A stretch of DNA of 64,000 nt, taken from NCBI GenBank assembly GCA_947462335.1, contig OX381718.1:41880976-41944975 (forward strand), given 5' to 3'. The notes below the pieces were generated by a model. It was not told the origin of the DNA and made no database searches. It saw only the letters and a program-made list of their open reading frames with translations. Of the stretch, positions 1 to 12,929 are shown one piece after another (within the stretch, counting starts at the first letter, position 1; each line of letters opens with the position of its first letter). Origin of the DNA: Harmothoe impar (Eukaryota > Annelida > Polychaeta > Phyllodocida > Polynoidae). Both the position numbers and the translations under genes were made by a program.

Positions 1-879
1 GGAGGTTCTTCAAAAGCCTAATGATGGAGAGGATTGTGTCCGGTTTGCACCTTGAGTGCGGGGACTGCTGCTGTTCTGCTTGCTGCAGTGTCTGCTTGAT
101 GCTGGGGCTGCAGGTCGGGGAGGGAGGCTCTGCCTACTGTATACCGCTCTCAGTCCCGCACTCTGTAGGCCAACAGGACACACAGCTGCGTTACAAGTTA
201 TCAACAAAACAAAAAGAAAATCAAACTCATTTTTAGTCTAAAATGAACAAGCCCTTTTCTAGGATATGATACCTTAGAACAGTCAGAAAACATGATATTC
301 TCCCTCCCATTTGTGAAAAACAATACCCTTATTTGTAGAATTCCTGAATTTAATGGAAAATATTGCCCCCCCCCCCTTTTTGAGAGACATGCGAAGTCTA
401 AAAACAAACTCTAGAAGGAGCTGGGGATATTGCCCCTGTTCAAAAACAAAAAGGATAAGTCAGCACGTTAACGTGGCATTCTCACCAAGCGTATCCCACT
501 CACAATTCTAGTACTGTTCTATTCTGCTATGTGGTTAAGTGTGAGCGGTGAGAATGCCCCTTTAATATATTTGTCCATATTTCAAGGAGGTTAGACAAAT
601 GTCGCGAACTTTTTCCTTGTGGGGAACCTGACCAAAATCTGCGAATATCCCCCTTCTCTCCCCCTATTGTAATGACAAGTCCATACTTTTTCCTTTTTGA
701 GGAACACATGTGTGTGTTGAGTTTGCCTGCTGAGTGGTGCTGCTGCTGGTGATGGTGAGGATGATGGTAGTGCTGAACTGGTGCGAGCAGGGATCACCAT
801 CATCACAGCCCTGCCTCACAGCCCGGCCTCACAGCTAGCCCTGCTGCTGCTGCTGCCCATGCAAGCACAGCGTCAACCT

Positions 880-1760
880 CTGACAGCAGCACATACTGTG
901 ACAGCAGTGGTGACAGGGCCACTGTCACAAGGTACAATAATGCGGATTATAAGCTATTGTCTTCAGCTTGCCTGCCTTTGGTTATATTGACACTGTGATT
1001 CTTGTGTTCAGGCAATGAAACCATAATATATATATACTACTGAGAGTGACAGAAGGATAATACTGTGACAGGAGCACTGTCACAATTTATATCATGCAGC
1101 TTATAAGCTATTGCATTCAGCTGGCCTGCCTATGGGGCTATATTGGCCCTTTGTTTCGTCTATTCCTAGATCAGACAATGAAACCATACTATATCATTGA
1201 GTATGACAGCATTGTACATACTGTGACAGCAGTGGTGAGACGAGCACTGTCACAAGGTATAAGTGTGCAGAGTACATGTATTTAAGCTATCATATTCAGC
1301 TGGCCTGCCTAGGGGCTATATTGATCCTGTGATTCTTGTATTCCTAGATTAGACAATGAAGCCATAATATATTATTGAGTACGACAGACGGATACATACT
1401 GTGACAGTGGTAGTGATAAAAGCCCTCTCACAAGGTACCTGTGTGGATTGCATGTTATTACCTTCAGCTGGCCCGCCTTGGGGTTACAGTATTGACCCTA
1501 TGATTCTTCATTCCTAGATCAGACAATACGATATTATATGTATTAATGAGTATAACAGAATGATACATACTATGACAGTTGTACTGTCATAATTATGCGG
1601 ATTACAAGCCAATGTAATCCTCCGATGGCCTGCCTTGGCTTATATTGACCCTGGGATTCTTGCATTCCATACCAGAGTGACAATGATACCAGAAGTTGGA
1701 ATGTAACAGGGTGATATACAGAGTGTATCAGTGATGGTGACAGGGGTACTGTCACAAGTA
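880..1760. repeat. Degenerate tandem repeat, roughly 170-180 bp period
   Basis: Blocks containing 'actgtgacagcagtggtgac', 'ctgtcacaaggta', a 'cagctggcctgcc' segment and 'agacaatgaaaccata' recur about five times from 880 to 1760, with increasing divergence. No coding potential. Confidence 0.7.
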
Positions 1761-1835
1761 CTATGCCAATGTTATACTCATGCAGAATAATTATTAGCTA
1801 TTCACTGCAGCTGGCTTCACTCTGGTATTGCTCAG

Positions 1836-2197
1836 ACCTACACACAGGCAAATATCAGAGTCAGCCAATGTTGCCAATACTACTCTCATACAAGGGTCAG
1901 GCACTGCTGGACTATAATAGATGGGTCAAGGGCCACAGTCTGACAATGCTGGACTCTTGCAGGCTGAAAGAGACTCTCCCCAGAGTCCAGCATTGCCAGA
2001 CTATGCCATGAGGATCCAGCATGGCCAGACTTTCAAGCAAGTTTGCCAAAGTCCAGCCTGTTATTGAATGTCCAGCCTAGCCTGACCCTCACTAGAATGG
2101 CCCTTGACCCATCTATTATAGTCCAGCAGTGTCTGACCCTTGTCTGAGAGTGGTTTAGGCGACATTGGGTGACGCTGATATTTGCCTCTGTGTAGAT
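1836..2197. mobile_element. MITE family M1, copy 1, long terminal inverted repeats
   Basis: The left arm (ctacacacaggcaaatatca, extending about 115 bp through ggactataatagatgggtca) pairs with the reverse complement of the right arm at about 2085-2197, mostly identical. The whole element is about 360 bp and hairpin-like with no ORF. The same termini recur at 3780-4205 and as fragments near 7465 and 60496. Confidence 0.8.
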
Positions 2198-2500
2198 CAG
2201 ATTGCCAATGGTACCATATATATTAGATGAAACAGTAGTAGTGACTGTATGAATACGTATGTGACACTGCCACAAGACATCTCCCACGAGTATATTATGA
2301 TAATTTATGTATCCAGGTTATAAGCCATCCGGTTAAACTGGCCTACCTTAAAGTTATATAATGACCATGTGGTTTGTGTCTTCCTAAGGAAGACTGCCAA
2401 TGAAGCCTGTTACCATATTATTGAATGGGACAGAATGATAGATAGTGTAGCAGTAATCATAACAGTGACACTGTCACGTGAGAAATGCTATAAGGCTAAG

Positions 2501-2790
2501 TCACACCAGATTAATACAAGTTGATAGTCTTTAACCGGGTTACCTCTTTGACCGGGTGACCTCTTTGACTGGGTGACCTCTTTGACCGACAAGTGTCAAA
2601 ATGAAATTTCAGCTTATGATAATAGCCAAACTGAAATAAATAGTAATATATAGTGTAAAAATATCAATTAACCTTTTCCCTGCATTTCCTTCTACATAGC
2701 CCCTTGTGAAGCTTGCTGGTCAAACAAGTCACCTGGTCAAAGCGGTCACCCGGTCAAAGATTATCAAGTTGTATTGATCTGGTGAGAATG
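2501..2790. mobile_element. Palindromic MITE with roughly 85-bp inverted arms
   Basis: The left arm starts 'tcacaccagattaatacaag' and contains three 'ctttgaccgggtgacc' units; the right arm (about 2715-2790) is its inverted copy, ending 'gtattgatctggtgagaatg'. The AT-rich centre has no ORF. Confidence 0.75.
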
Positions 2791-3779
2791 CATTCTGCCA
2801 TTTATCGGACATGATGCATGAGTGCAGCCCTGGTGAGTCTACTCACTAGGTTGTCAGCATGATGCCAGTATGAATCTATGATGCATGGTCGTCAGTACTG
2901 GAGAGTTATTCGTCAGCGCTGCATCCCTACATAATGATGCTAAAAGCCCTGATGCATTAAGGCACCATGCCGCCATATACGGAATAACCTACAGCGGTTT
3001 ATCAGACAAGATGAATACAAACAAAATTCCCTATTTACCACCATGTATCTTTATCAGGTTATGTACGCGTATTATGCCTAATGTAGACGGATGTATCAAT
3101 GCTTGCTATTTGCTATACCGAATTAAGTACCCACCATTTAACCCTTTGTGGACCTGATGACTTATAGTCGTGACATATTCAGTTGTTACCATTATGCAGC
3201 AACACATAACTGGTGAGTAACTCGCCAGGGATGCATTGCTATATCATGCAGATCCGTAGGAATGAAGTCTATGGCGTGTTATTCACCAAAGACTTGTATA
3301 GAATTTTCTATCTATCATACATATCTCTGACAGATACTATGGCTATTAAATGAACAATTCACCATGTACATGTATCATGAAGATTTTACCGTCAAGAAAA
3401 ATATCAAATACAAAAGTTGCACATGCACTGCTGTGTACAGTAGAATTTACAGCAGGTGTACCGTTTGTTCTAAGTAGACAGTAGACCTACAATTACCATT
3501 TACAGTGTGCATACCGTATATTATGATGATATGAATGATATATGATGATAAACATGACATCGTGCATTGTGGTTCTATCCTTCCTGTAAATGATTACATG
3601 ATAATGATACATGCTAATGATATGAGGCAGATAAATACCTCAATATGGAGGATATGGTCATTGTGACAACACTGAGGTTCTGCTGACACCAGTCTGGTAG
3701 AGATAACACACAATTATAACCAAACAATGTGCTTATGACCCCAAGGGGGGGGGGCACTGCCTATCTTTTCTGTAGTAAC

Positions 3780-4205
3780 TACACTGAGAAATATATCAGC
3801 ATCAGCCTGTCCATTGGTCATGTCGCCAAAACAACCTTCTTACAAGATTCAAAAAGTATAGTGAGGGTCAGGTAATGCTGGACTCTCATTTCAATTGTGT
3901 AATCACCCAAATGACTGCAGGGCCTGGCCATGCTGGTCTCACATCCCAAAGTCTGACAATTAATGCTGGACTCTTGGGGGTTGAAAGAGAGGCTTCCTCG
4001 AGTCCAGCATTGCCAGACTCTGGATAGATGTGTCCAGACTGGCCAGAGTCTCCAGCCATTTGGGAAGGTCTAGCAATATGTCTGACCCTCATTTTAGATG
4101 AGTCATGCAGTGCCTGACCCTCAATAAACTGCTTCACCCCTGTAAGTAGGTTGTTTTGGCGACATAGTGAATGGGCAGACTGACGCTCATATTTTTCTCA
4201 GTGTA
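3780..4205. mobile_element. MITE family M1, copy 2
   Basis: The left terminus 'tacactgagaaatatatcag' and about 60 bp to 'gtcgccaaaacaacc' are inverted at the right terminus ending 'tttttctcagtgta'. The interior shares 'gtgagggtcagg' and 'gctggactct' blocks with copy 1. Confidence 0.8.
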
Positions 4206-4496
4206 CACATAAACATCACTCTTATCACAGGAGGTAAATCAACAACATAGCACCCTTTCCACGGCAAATTTCTCTTAAATGTTGAGAAAAGCTGGATAAA
4301 TACGTTATCTGAGAATTTGTCCAGTCATTCAGCCTTATAATGTATACCTTCGCCTCAACAAAAACATTTCCCTTGCAATCGTGTTCACACATAATAACCA
4401 ATGCAGAGGGAGTGCCCCCCCCCCCCCGGGCTCATGTGGGACAGAGAGTGGAGATGTGCCGAGTAGCTCATGGAATGTAGGTCACAACCAATCTAA

Positions 4497-4740
4497 CCCT
4501 CTAAGGACCGCATAATCAAATGCCCTTTGTCGTCATGATGCATAAATGTAGCACTGGCGAGTCTATTCGCCAGCGATGCAGTCAAGCATCATGTTAGACC
4601 AACGCTGCAGTACCAGTCACGTAATTCAGCGTGCTTGGAAGGACGGGCCAGACACGCCGGCTAGCATCATGTCGACCCTTTAGGAGTGTATCAACCCCAC
4701 AGAGTTGACACGATGCTTGAATGCAGCACTGGCGAGTTAG
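4497..4740. mobile_element. piggyBac-like palindromic MITE (family P), copy
   Basis: Begins ccctctaaggaccgcataat preceded by CTAA, followed by 'gtcatgatgcataaatg' and a 'ctggcgagt...attcgccag' hairpin, then inverted 'gcatcatg' segments. The right terminus is eroded. Confidence 0.6.
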
Positions 4741-4744
4741 ATTC

Positions 4745-5240
4745 TAGGGCTACTGATATCAGCTATCACAATGGGTACCAGCTGTTACATAATGTACCCT
4801 AGGAATTCAGCAGTGAATGGAGGGAATTATTTCATTGGTCTAACATATATTTCTGTATACTAATAGTAGCGGGATCCGCGGATGGCCAATGCTTGATCTG
4901 GTACTGGCGAGATAAGCACTGATAACAGCTGTCACAATGGGTACCAGTTGTTACATAATGTACCCTAACAATTCAGCAGTGAATGGAAGGAATTATTCCA
5001 TTGGTCTAAAATGTATTGCTGTGCAGCGAGACCCCTTACGCGGGCGGCCATTGCTTGACCTGGTAAGCACTGATAACAGCTATCACAATGGGTACCAGTT
5101 GTTACATAATACACCCTTATACCTTCGCGGTGAATGGAGGGCATTATTTCGGTTGTGTAAAATGTATCTAGCTACTGGCCTTATGGCTGGCGCTATTAGA
5201 GATACCAGTGTTGTGATAAGCAGGGACGGTGGTATGGGCC
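4745..5240. repeat. Three-copy tandem repeat, 150-166 bp period
   Basis: 'cacaatgggtaccag' followed by 'tgttacataat' recurs at about 4766, 4932 and 5083, each followed by 'ttcagcagtgaatgg'-like sequence. An apparent 117-codon ORF here comes from the repeat and is not a gene. Confidence 0.8.
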
Positions 5241-5290
5241 ATGCTGGCAACTGCTACCTACACCATCCCACCACCAGTAGCTGCCTTTAA

Positions 5291-5530
5291 CCCTCTAATG
5301 GTGGCATAGTGCTTTATTGCGTGATTGTCATTATGATGCCTGAATGCAGCCCTGGTGAGTAACTCGCCTGGGGTATAATGTCGTGCATCATGCCAACCCT
5401 TCGCAAGTGTATCAACCCGATAGGGTCAGCACAAGTGCAGCCCTGGTGAGTTACTCGCGCCATGGCGGCATTCGTCTATCATGACAATAATTGACATGAT
5501 GCATCAAAGAACTATGCGGCCCTTAAAGAG
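5291..5530. mobile_element. piggyBac-like palindromic MITE (family P), copy
   Basis: TTAA at 5287-5290 is followed by ccctctaatggtggcatagt. The right end reads 'actatgcggcccttaaagag' followed by CTAA, a one-base variant of the expected TTAA. The interior holds 'gatgcctgaatgcagccctg' and inverted copies. Confidence 0.75.
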
Positions 5531-7036
5531 CTAAGCCGCTACAAGTCGTCGTTGTCTTAATGTCAATTCCTTTTTAACCCTTGCCCACTGCCGGTGACAT
5601 TTGTTTTCTTCAAGTCAGGAATCCTGGGCAGCCAAAGGTTAAATTGATCAAGGCACAGGCGTCTAAAGGACTTCCTTCTAGGGAGGACTCAATGTCAAAG
5701 AGGGCATTTAGGGGTCACCTTTAGACTTTACCTCGCCCAGTGTACATTGAACTGGGGCCAGGCACCTGAAGAACGATGTGCGGGAGGTGGGTGGGTGATA
5801 TTAGGGGATTTAGGACTGGGAACCAATGGGAGGAGACAGTAGAGAGCGGCACACGACTTTGTACAGTCTCCCAGCAGATGCTATGTGGTGGAGTTTGGAG
5901 TGGGCTGGACTCGTGTGGTACTGCTACCACTGGTAGTAAGGGTCGAAACCACTAAATTCGACATGGTGACATGAGCATTTCTTGAATTCGACATGGGAAA
6001 TGAGGCATATACATGTATAGTGTAATGAAAAATAAATAAATGGCATTTCTTAGATTTGACATGGGAGATGATATATGTTCTTAGAGGTGACATGGGCCAT
6101 TACATGGGGATTTCAGTGACAGGGTATAATTATGGGCTTTTCTTGAAATTGTCATGTATGGGCACCCGACCCTTTCCAACTGAGGCTGTTTTCTATATTA
6201 ATTTTGTGGCGTTTGTTTGGTTATTGACATTTCTGTGGGTAGAGTTTGGATTTTGATCCTCGATCGCTTTGTTTCTGTCAATGTATTAAACCAAAGTCAA
6301 TTTCGCTAAAGTTGGCAAAGAAATCAAGTCGGCTTTGAGATGATCAATACCAAATCAGTGTTACATAATATAGTTGACACTACACAGCCACCTAGTACGT
6401 AATCAGATATGGGAGGTCTTTCGGAACAGATTCATGACTCATGATATATTTGACAAGTGTATTTGTGAATGTCAATAGCGGGTATTTACATATATATTGT
6501 TGTACAGATTTCAACCTCCAGGAATCAAGTAACAAAACAGGTTTTATCACATGATAAATTGCCTACGAATTCGTGACCTGTTCTGAATGAGCTTAATACA
6601 CGGTAAAGTTCCCAAGCCGATAGTTTCAACTTGAGCAGGACTAGGGTCGTATCAGTACATGGGGTGGTAGACCCGGCCATTTGTGGTTTGTATGCCACCT
6701 CCCCTCCCACCGGCATGACTTGACAGACCCAAGTCTCCTTGGCTGGATTTGACAGAGCCAAACTGCTGGGAGAATGCACTGGTTTCTGCATTTCTGCAAA
6801 CATTGGTACCAGGTACGCGCCCATGCGCAATGAATAAGACACTGCAATGCAATATTTGCAGGAAAAGTTTCTGCAATCTGTAGTTTACATCAAAATGACA
6901 GAGCACATGGGCAATTGACCCAGTAAAGAACATCTATGTTTCTGCTTTCATATATTACAAGCTGGGGCACTTATTGACTTTTTCTTTAGCAAATTGAGTA
7001 TATCGACCGCGAATTGGGAATTGATATAAGGACTAC
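5531..7036. other. No gene seen; short degenerate repeats
   Basis: A cluster of 'cgacatggga'-type motifs at 5955-6100 recurs near 9435-9500. The rest shows no exon, RNA gene or clear element. Confidence 0.5.
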
Positions 7037-7038
7037 TA

Positions 7039-7146
7039 CCCAGTGGGCACGAAATTCAGTCCAACGTTGAATCAACATTGAATCAACATTGAATCAACAT
7101 TGACAACCATTTAACAATGTTGATTCAATGTTCTGTGCCCACTGGG
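7039..7146. mobile_element. Short MITE with CCCAGTGGGCAC termini and TA target duplication
   Basis: The perfect 12-bp inverted terminus CCCAGTGGGCAC starts at 7039 and its complement ends at 7146; both sides are flanked by TA (7037-7038, 7147-7148). The interior is made of 'ttgaatcaaca' repeats and their complement, so the 108-bp element folds as a hairpin. Confidence 0.85.
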
Positions 7147-7464
7147 TATGTCTGTTCCCTCCAATGTCAATATTGCTGAAACTTTACAGGTTAAATAGTA
7201 GGATTTAAATTTAGAATATTGCAGTTGTAGGTGGGGTAATTTGTGGAGCAACCAAAGCAATTTGCAGAGGGTTGGGGCAATAAAGCACATGGTTGTTGAT
7301 TTTGGCTTACATAAAGCAGGATAAGTAATATTACGGTGGGTAGAATCTGTAGAGTTTGTATTTGAAGTGGCCATTTTTCTAAAGGGCATTTTGGTGAAAA
7401 ATGGTCCTAGGTGAGTTTATTCTTCCTGTAAAAAAGAGACATACCCTTGGTGACAGAGATTCTG

Positions 7465-7530
7465 CTGCTGCCTGACCCTCAGGTGAGGGTAGTTTTAGCG
7501 ACAATGACTCTCACTTTTCTGAGGGTGTAA
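7465..7530. mobile_element. MITE family M1 terminal fragment
   Basis: 'cctgaccctcaggtgagggt', 'ttttagcgaca' and 'ctcacttttctgagggtgta' match the right end of the M1 elements at 4100-4205. The left part is missing. Confidence 0.5.
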
Positions 7531-7984
7531 GCCTGCCCCATGTATAAGCCTGGATGCTGTTTTTCCACAAATTTGCGGAGGTCCGTAAATTTGCTTCCAT
7601 GAATTTGCGGAGATCCGCAAATATAAAGTTGCCCCCCCTCCCCACCGCCCACTACTCGGGTGGAGGATCCATGGTTAGGGCTGGGTGCCAGGTCCTTAGT
7701 GCTATTAGTGATGGCACAGTGGGGGTGTATTGACTACCAATGGCCGGATACACCTTACACACCACGAGCACGGGTCAGCTGGCACATCGCTACCGTTATC
7801 TATCAGCTATTAACCCGCTATGGGCAGCCAAGGATGAAAGCCTTCAAGCTATATAGTTTTAACTATAGAGCACTTTTATTCAGGGGCCTCGATTTGAACA
7901 TTTCAAGTTCTTTTAATATTGGTCACTTAATCCCTGGGCTGCATACTGCTGTGGAAGTCGCGTATAGTTGAAAAGTGGTTTTCA

Positions 7985-8066
7985 CCTATAGATCCACCGG
8001 GAATCAAACCCAGATCTCTGGCACAAGTTCCCAGTATGCTAACAGTTACATCACGGACTTGCCTAT
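7985..8066 (-). repeat. tRNA-related (SINE head-like) sequence
   Basis: On the minus strand, GTCCGTGATGTAACTGTTAG resembles a tRNA box A, followed about 45 bases later by GGGTTTGATTCCCGG, close to the box B consensus. The acceptor stem does not pair cleanly and the anticodon arm is irregular, so it is a tRNA-derived SINE head or tRNA pseudogene rather than a working tRNA. Confidence 0.55.
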
Positions 8067-8209
8067 CACATAGGCCTACACACGCTCCATGTTACTGGAT
8101 TGATATGGGGTGCAATGATTACCCGAGCGTGCTACCCATGTGGGCCTACCTCTCGGGTGCAGGAATTACTAATAGCCCTACACTGCTATAATCTGATTAA
8201 TACATTGTT

Positions 8210-8312
8210 CCCATTCTCGTCATGATGCATGAATGCGAGTATACTCACGCATCATCCTGACCCTATTGGGTCATAATCATAGCATTAAAGTACTATGCGG
8301 TCCTTAAAGGGT
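8210..8312. mobile_element. piggyBac-like MITE (family P), right-end fragment
   Basis: 'gtcatgatgcatgaatgcga' is followed by inverted 'gcatcat', then 'aaagtactatgcggtcctta' and AAGGG followed by TTAA. This is a well-preserved right terminus with its target site. Confidence 0.65.
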
Positions 8313-8632
8313 TAACCCCACAGGTGTCGGTTGACTGATTGCCCAGGTAGTGGTATTGGTTGCTTTATGCCTGGGTGAATAGATAATATCTGATCAATTG
8401 GGTATAGAGGGGGCGGCATCCTTTACTCATAATGCCTTGTTGTTGATTACTTCTCGGGCAGTGAGAGAGATCGAATATTTGTGTTCGGGGGGGGGGGGGT
8501 AGACCCCTCTTCTCTAAAGAAGAATCTTCTCTTTTAGAATAAAAATTGGAGTGAGTGAAAATGAACTACAGTGTACCATAAAGACAGTATCCAGACCGTT
8601 TGTTAGCTGTATACATATTACAGTTGGGAGAT

Positions 8633-8805
8633 GTTAGCTGCCTTTACCTGTCACTGCTGGCCGGAGTCTCTGGGAGGTGTTAGCTGCCTTTACCTTTCTC
8701 TGCTGGCCGGAGTCTCTTGGAGGTGTTAGCTGCCTTTACCTGTCACTGCTCGCCGGAGTCTCCGTGAGACATTAGCTGCCTTTACCTGTCACTGCTGCCT
8801 GGACA
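8633..8805. repeat. Minisatellite, 46-bp unit, four copies
   Basis: 'gttagctgcctttacctgtc' recurs at 8633, 8679, 8725 and (as attagctgcc) 8771, an exact 46-bp period; the unit also contains 'ggccggagtctc'. Confidence 0.9.
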
Positions 8806-8951
8806 ATACTGGTTTAACAGTGGACCCTCACCACCCAGGATCCATCGCTACCTTAGACAGTAGTCCTGCTGTGTTTTGTCGTCATGATGCATTAAGAATG
8901 AGGGCCGCCTGTATTTAACCCCATCTGAGCAGATCTGATGGCAATGATATA

Positions 8952-9076
8952 ACCCCCTTTAAGGACCGCAGAATGCCCAATCCTTTGGCGCCATGACGCA
9001 TTCAGGCAGGCCTATCTAATTTGCTCACAGGGACTGCATTTATGCATCATGCCTACCTCCCTGCATCCCTTAAATG
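8952..9076. mobile_element. piggyBac-like MITE (family P), short copy
   Basis: Left end 'cccctttaaggaccgcagaa', inner 'catgacgcattcagg' and 'atttatgcatcatg' inverted segments, right end 'catcccttaaatggtta'. Confidence 0.55.
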
Positions 9077-9524
9077 GTTATACAATATATAAAAATGCAC
9101 GTGTATATCCATAGCATGTATAATGATATACCTAGTGATTGATTCTACTAAAATTATGATCGACTAGACACAGGTTATTTTACAGATGTTCAATGCAACA
9201 GTGGATCTGATAACAGCGTAGGCTGAGGATCTGATCTGGGACCCCCTCAGGCTGAATCCCATCATTGTATACAACCAGCAATATAACCAGCACTCACAAC
9301 AACTAATTCTGTCACAATTGAATACCTGACAGTGTCATGGTTCAATGGGATAGAATCGACATATTAACATTTCACCAATCTGTGCAGTTGTCAAAGTAAT
9401 GAAGGTGGTGCAGAGGTACAAAAAAACTATCTTAAAGTCGACATGGGAGATGGGGACGGATGTGGCAAGCATTTCTTAAAATAAATGCGACATGGGATAT
9501 ATTATGACTATGAGTCTTATCTAG

Positions 9525-9775
9525 CCTAAGGGTTGGGAGATGCTAATAAAACTATAGTATTTTGAGACTATCTCGCAATTTTTGAGACTATCTAGCCTGG
9601 TGTTTACAAGATAGTCTCAACATTTTGAGCGCTATCTGGCCTGATGTGTGTTTTGAGACTATTTCGCTTTTTTGAGACTATAATATATCTAGCTTGGAGG
9701 TTGCAAGGTTGTCACAAAACCATCGTATTTTGAGACTATCTTGCAATTTGTAAGACTATCTAGCCTAACAACCGC
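9525..9775. repeat. Degenerate repeat of TTTTGAGACTATCT motifs
   Basis: 'ttttgagactatct' and variants occur at least six times, once inverted (agatagtctcaa near 9609), often followed by 'agcct' or 'cgca'. Function not apparent. Confidence 0.6.
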
Positions 9776-9897
9776 CCCCCCCCCCCATACCCTCCTCCAC
9801 ATACAACAGCCCCCCCTGATTGTGCTTCTACTCCAGCCTCTGTGGTGCAGACTCTGTACCTTCTGTTGCCAAGAGGGAGTGAATTAACCCTGTAAGG

Positions 9898-10137
9898 ACG
9901 ATATGATCCCTCAAGGTTTGAATTTCATTTGAAGTACCAACACAGCGCCCGCGAGTAACTCGCCAGTTCTCTATTGATGCAGTGATCGTGTCGGTCATTC
10001 AGCGGTGTATCAATCCCACAGAATCGCTACAATGCATTAATTCAGCAATTGCCAGTTATTCGCCAGGGCTGCATTCATGCATCATGACAGTAAAGAGCAT
10101 GGCACATTAAAGCACTATGCGGCCCTTGAAGAACGCA
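9898..10137. mobile_element. piggyBac-like palindromic MITE (family P), copy
   Basis: TTAA (9894-9897) precedes CCCTGTAAGGACGATATGAT. The right part reads 'gggctgcattcatgcatcat' then 'ttaaagcactatgcggccct'. Internal 'gcgagtaactcgcc' is a self-complementary block typical of the family. Confidence 0.7.
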
Positions 10138-10139
10138 GA

Positions 10140-11070
10140 CATGCACTGTTTAACCGACTTTAGGGAGTGTCTTAAGATCACTTAATCAAAGCTCTATGCC
10201 AAGCCTATGTGCAGGTCTTACTTGGTGCATTCTGGTCAACAAGATGACTTTGTCTTGCCTTCCTGCCACGTCAGCCCCTTGTGTTGGTTCATCAATACTG
10301 CGCCCACCTGGTGCCGTAATAGTATAGATCAACTTTACACAGACCTCATCACTATCGTGTATGGATGTAACACCTGGGTAATATGGTGACAACATTTCAT
10401 ACACTAAACTTGGTATAAGTAGGGCCTGCCTTTGAGCATGGCAGATTTGCTCCTTGTAAGCAAAGTTCCTTATTACATGTACCACTATTACACATTATAT
10501 TACAGGGAATGGGAAATCGGGAACAGACAAATTTGAACAGGAAGTTCCTCATAATATGGTCTTCCCTTTAACGATATTTCACTGTAATATAAAATAATTA
10601 ATGCCATATGGGGAGTTGTACTTTTGTTTAGCAGTGGGGAGTGAAGGGTGTATGTGGGGGGGGGGTAATTTTGAAGGGTCAAGATTCCTTGCTCCCCTCC
10701 CATTCTCTATAAAGGTGGAGCCATATGTTTGGTCATTATGCATGCATGTAGTCCTGAGCAGAGCTGCATGTATGCACCATGACGACCAAGGACATAATGC
10801 ATTTATACCAAGGACATCATGATGCAATTAAAACACTAGTAACATGATTACTCCCTAATCTGTATTGTAACACGTTGAGGTTTCCCTGTACCTTGTTTTC
10901 ATGAGTGTAGAGGCGCAGGGTATAGTCTGTAGGCAGGGCTTGGGTTAGGCCGGGGTTAGGCCCGAGTGAGACCGGCCTACATGTACACCACACGTATAGA
11001 TTTATTGATGTATTCTAGCCTTATGTAAAGTAGCCTGTTTGTACGGCACCAACTTCTGTCGCCGACTAGT
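10140..11070. other. No gene seen
   Basis: Small chance ORFs on both strands lack recognisable protein features. A 'tgcatgcatgtagtcctgag...gcatgtatgcaccatgacg' inverted fragment of family P lies at about 10737-10785. Confidence 0.5.
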
Positions 11071-11073
11071 TAA

Positions 11074-11299
11074 CCCTTTAAGGGACACATGCTGCTTTAA
11101 TGCGATATACCCTTTGTCTACATGATGCATGGATGCAGCCCTGGTGAGTCCATTTATGCCGAGTTAGCATTTATGCATCATGACGAGCCTTCATGTGTGT
11201 ATCGCATGTTACTCTCCATGGTATCATGAACCCATGCATGCATGCATCATGCTGACAACATGCAAGAGCGCATCAGAGCACTCTGCGGGACTTTAAGGG
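11074..11299. mobile_element. piggyBac-like palindromic MITE (family P), copy
   Basis: TTAA at 11070-11073, left end 'ccctttaagggacacatgct', right end 'gagcactctgcgggacttta' then AGGG; two internal hairpins around 'gatgcatggatgcagccctg' and 'catgcatgcatgcatcatg'. Confidence 0.7.
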
Positions 11300-12279
11300 C
11301 CCCCACCCTACCCATTGGTCTGAGACTAACTCTGGACATCAGGAAATTATCAAATCCGCCCCCGCAGCCCCCGACCCTATACAATGGGGATAATGCTGTG
11401 GTAATGTTCTTGACTTGTGTATTAAGAAGGAACCCTCTCTTCATCTCCTTCCCAGCTGTCTGCATGTGATATGTTCTCATGGGCGGAGGATGAAATAATA
11501 AATGGGGCAGTGTGCTGGGCCAATGAGATATAATTCACTATACATTTACTGCGGAATTCTTAAAGTGGATTACAGTCGTAACACTTAGCTGCTGTGACAG
11601 CTGTTTTCAGTACTTATCTCGCCAGTACCAGCTTAAGTAATGGCCACGCCCGCAGGACAATCAGTTTGACGCCTATAGAGAGGAAGCCCCATATAGAAGG
11701 GTAACTCTGAGGATGATTATGTCTATATCTATATTAAGTTATTACAGTAAATACTTCTTTATGGTTCATGCCAGCCAAATTCACAGGCTAGAAAACATTC
11801 ATCACATCATGTTGTCCAACTATGTCATTGACCTTGGATGTCAGAATATACCACATAATTATAAATGGTGGTATAGCTTTAAACTCATAGCGTTACTGTT
11901 TTACACATAGTATGTAGAAATCTGCAGAACATGCTGATATAGGAAAGATTCACCATGAGTCGGACACATAATCGGAGTCATTATTAATAAACAATACGAC
12001 TTCCAGTGTTTGTTTGTTAGGAAGAATAACACTTACACTTTATAATTGTTCACAAATAAAGAGCTTAAAATGCTTGAATTATCATACAATCAAGTGTTCG
12101 TCTTGGGGTATATATGTCTCTGACTCCAGGTAAATCTACCGCAGTGCAGTATGACATATAACTACATTGAAGTTTACGTTTTCTCGTGGGGCTGTTTTGG
12201 CTCTGGTTCCGCATAGTGCTTTGATGTACTAAGACCTTTATCAGACTGCCTTTATTCAGCATCTAATACACATGAATGC

Positions 12280-12660
12280 TGACCTGGCAGGTAACTCATA
12301 TTACTCCTTACAGCGTATACTTGTCAGGGTGATACACTCCTGATGGGTTGGCATGATGCAACACGACGAGTTGTTCATCAAGTAACTGCATTGGTGCATC
12401 ATGACGACTAACAGTTGAACAGCAAGCATTGGAGCATGACATCATTCGTTATAATATATAAACGGTTAACTCTTTAAAGGCAGCATAGTACATTAATGCA
12501 TCATGTCAAGTGGTGTCATGATGAATTGGCAGGCTGAGACTAGCTCAGATGCATGAGACGAGGCGAGTTATTCAGCAGGTAACTCGCCACAGATGCTTTG
12601 GTGCATCACCATGACTACTGCACAAGAAGCATTACATCATGGCATAAACAGTCTAAACAG
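12280..12660. mobile_element. Two adjacent family-P fragments
   Basis: 'aactgcattggtgcatcatgacg' type segments (about 12385-12405) and 'gttaactctttaaaggcagc' (12464 onward) with 'gatgctttggtgcatcacca' (12591) mark at least two partial copies. Confidence 0.5.
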
Positions 12661-12929
12661 ATTAACATATTACAAGACACCATGTATAACGTATTCTATT
12701 ATGTCTGTACTAAGGCAAATCAGTGATAGTCACCCATCGAACGCTCTATGCTACAAAAAAAAACAGACGCGACTGTCATATAGTTATAACAAATACTTCA
12801 CAGTTAGACACTACATGAACTGTACTTGTGTTTCTGCAATGTGATATAGAATTATACAGGACACAGTAATGATAATCATGCTGCCTTTATAGGGTTAAAG
12901 CCCTATAATAATTATAGTCATATTAATAT

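Noticed and set aside
10..241. Overlapping short ORFs on both strands at the window start
   Set aside because: Composition is Ser/Pro/Cys-rich with no recognisable domain or splice context; cannot be called an exon.
4937..5290. 117-codon ORF
   Set aside because: It is generated by a three-copy tandem repeat; the encoded peptide repeats itself and matches nothing recognisable.
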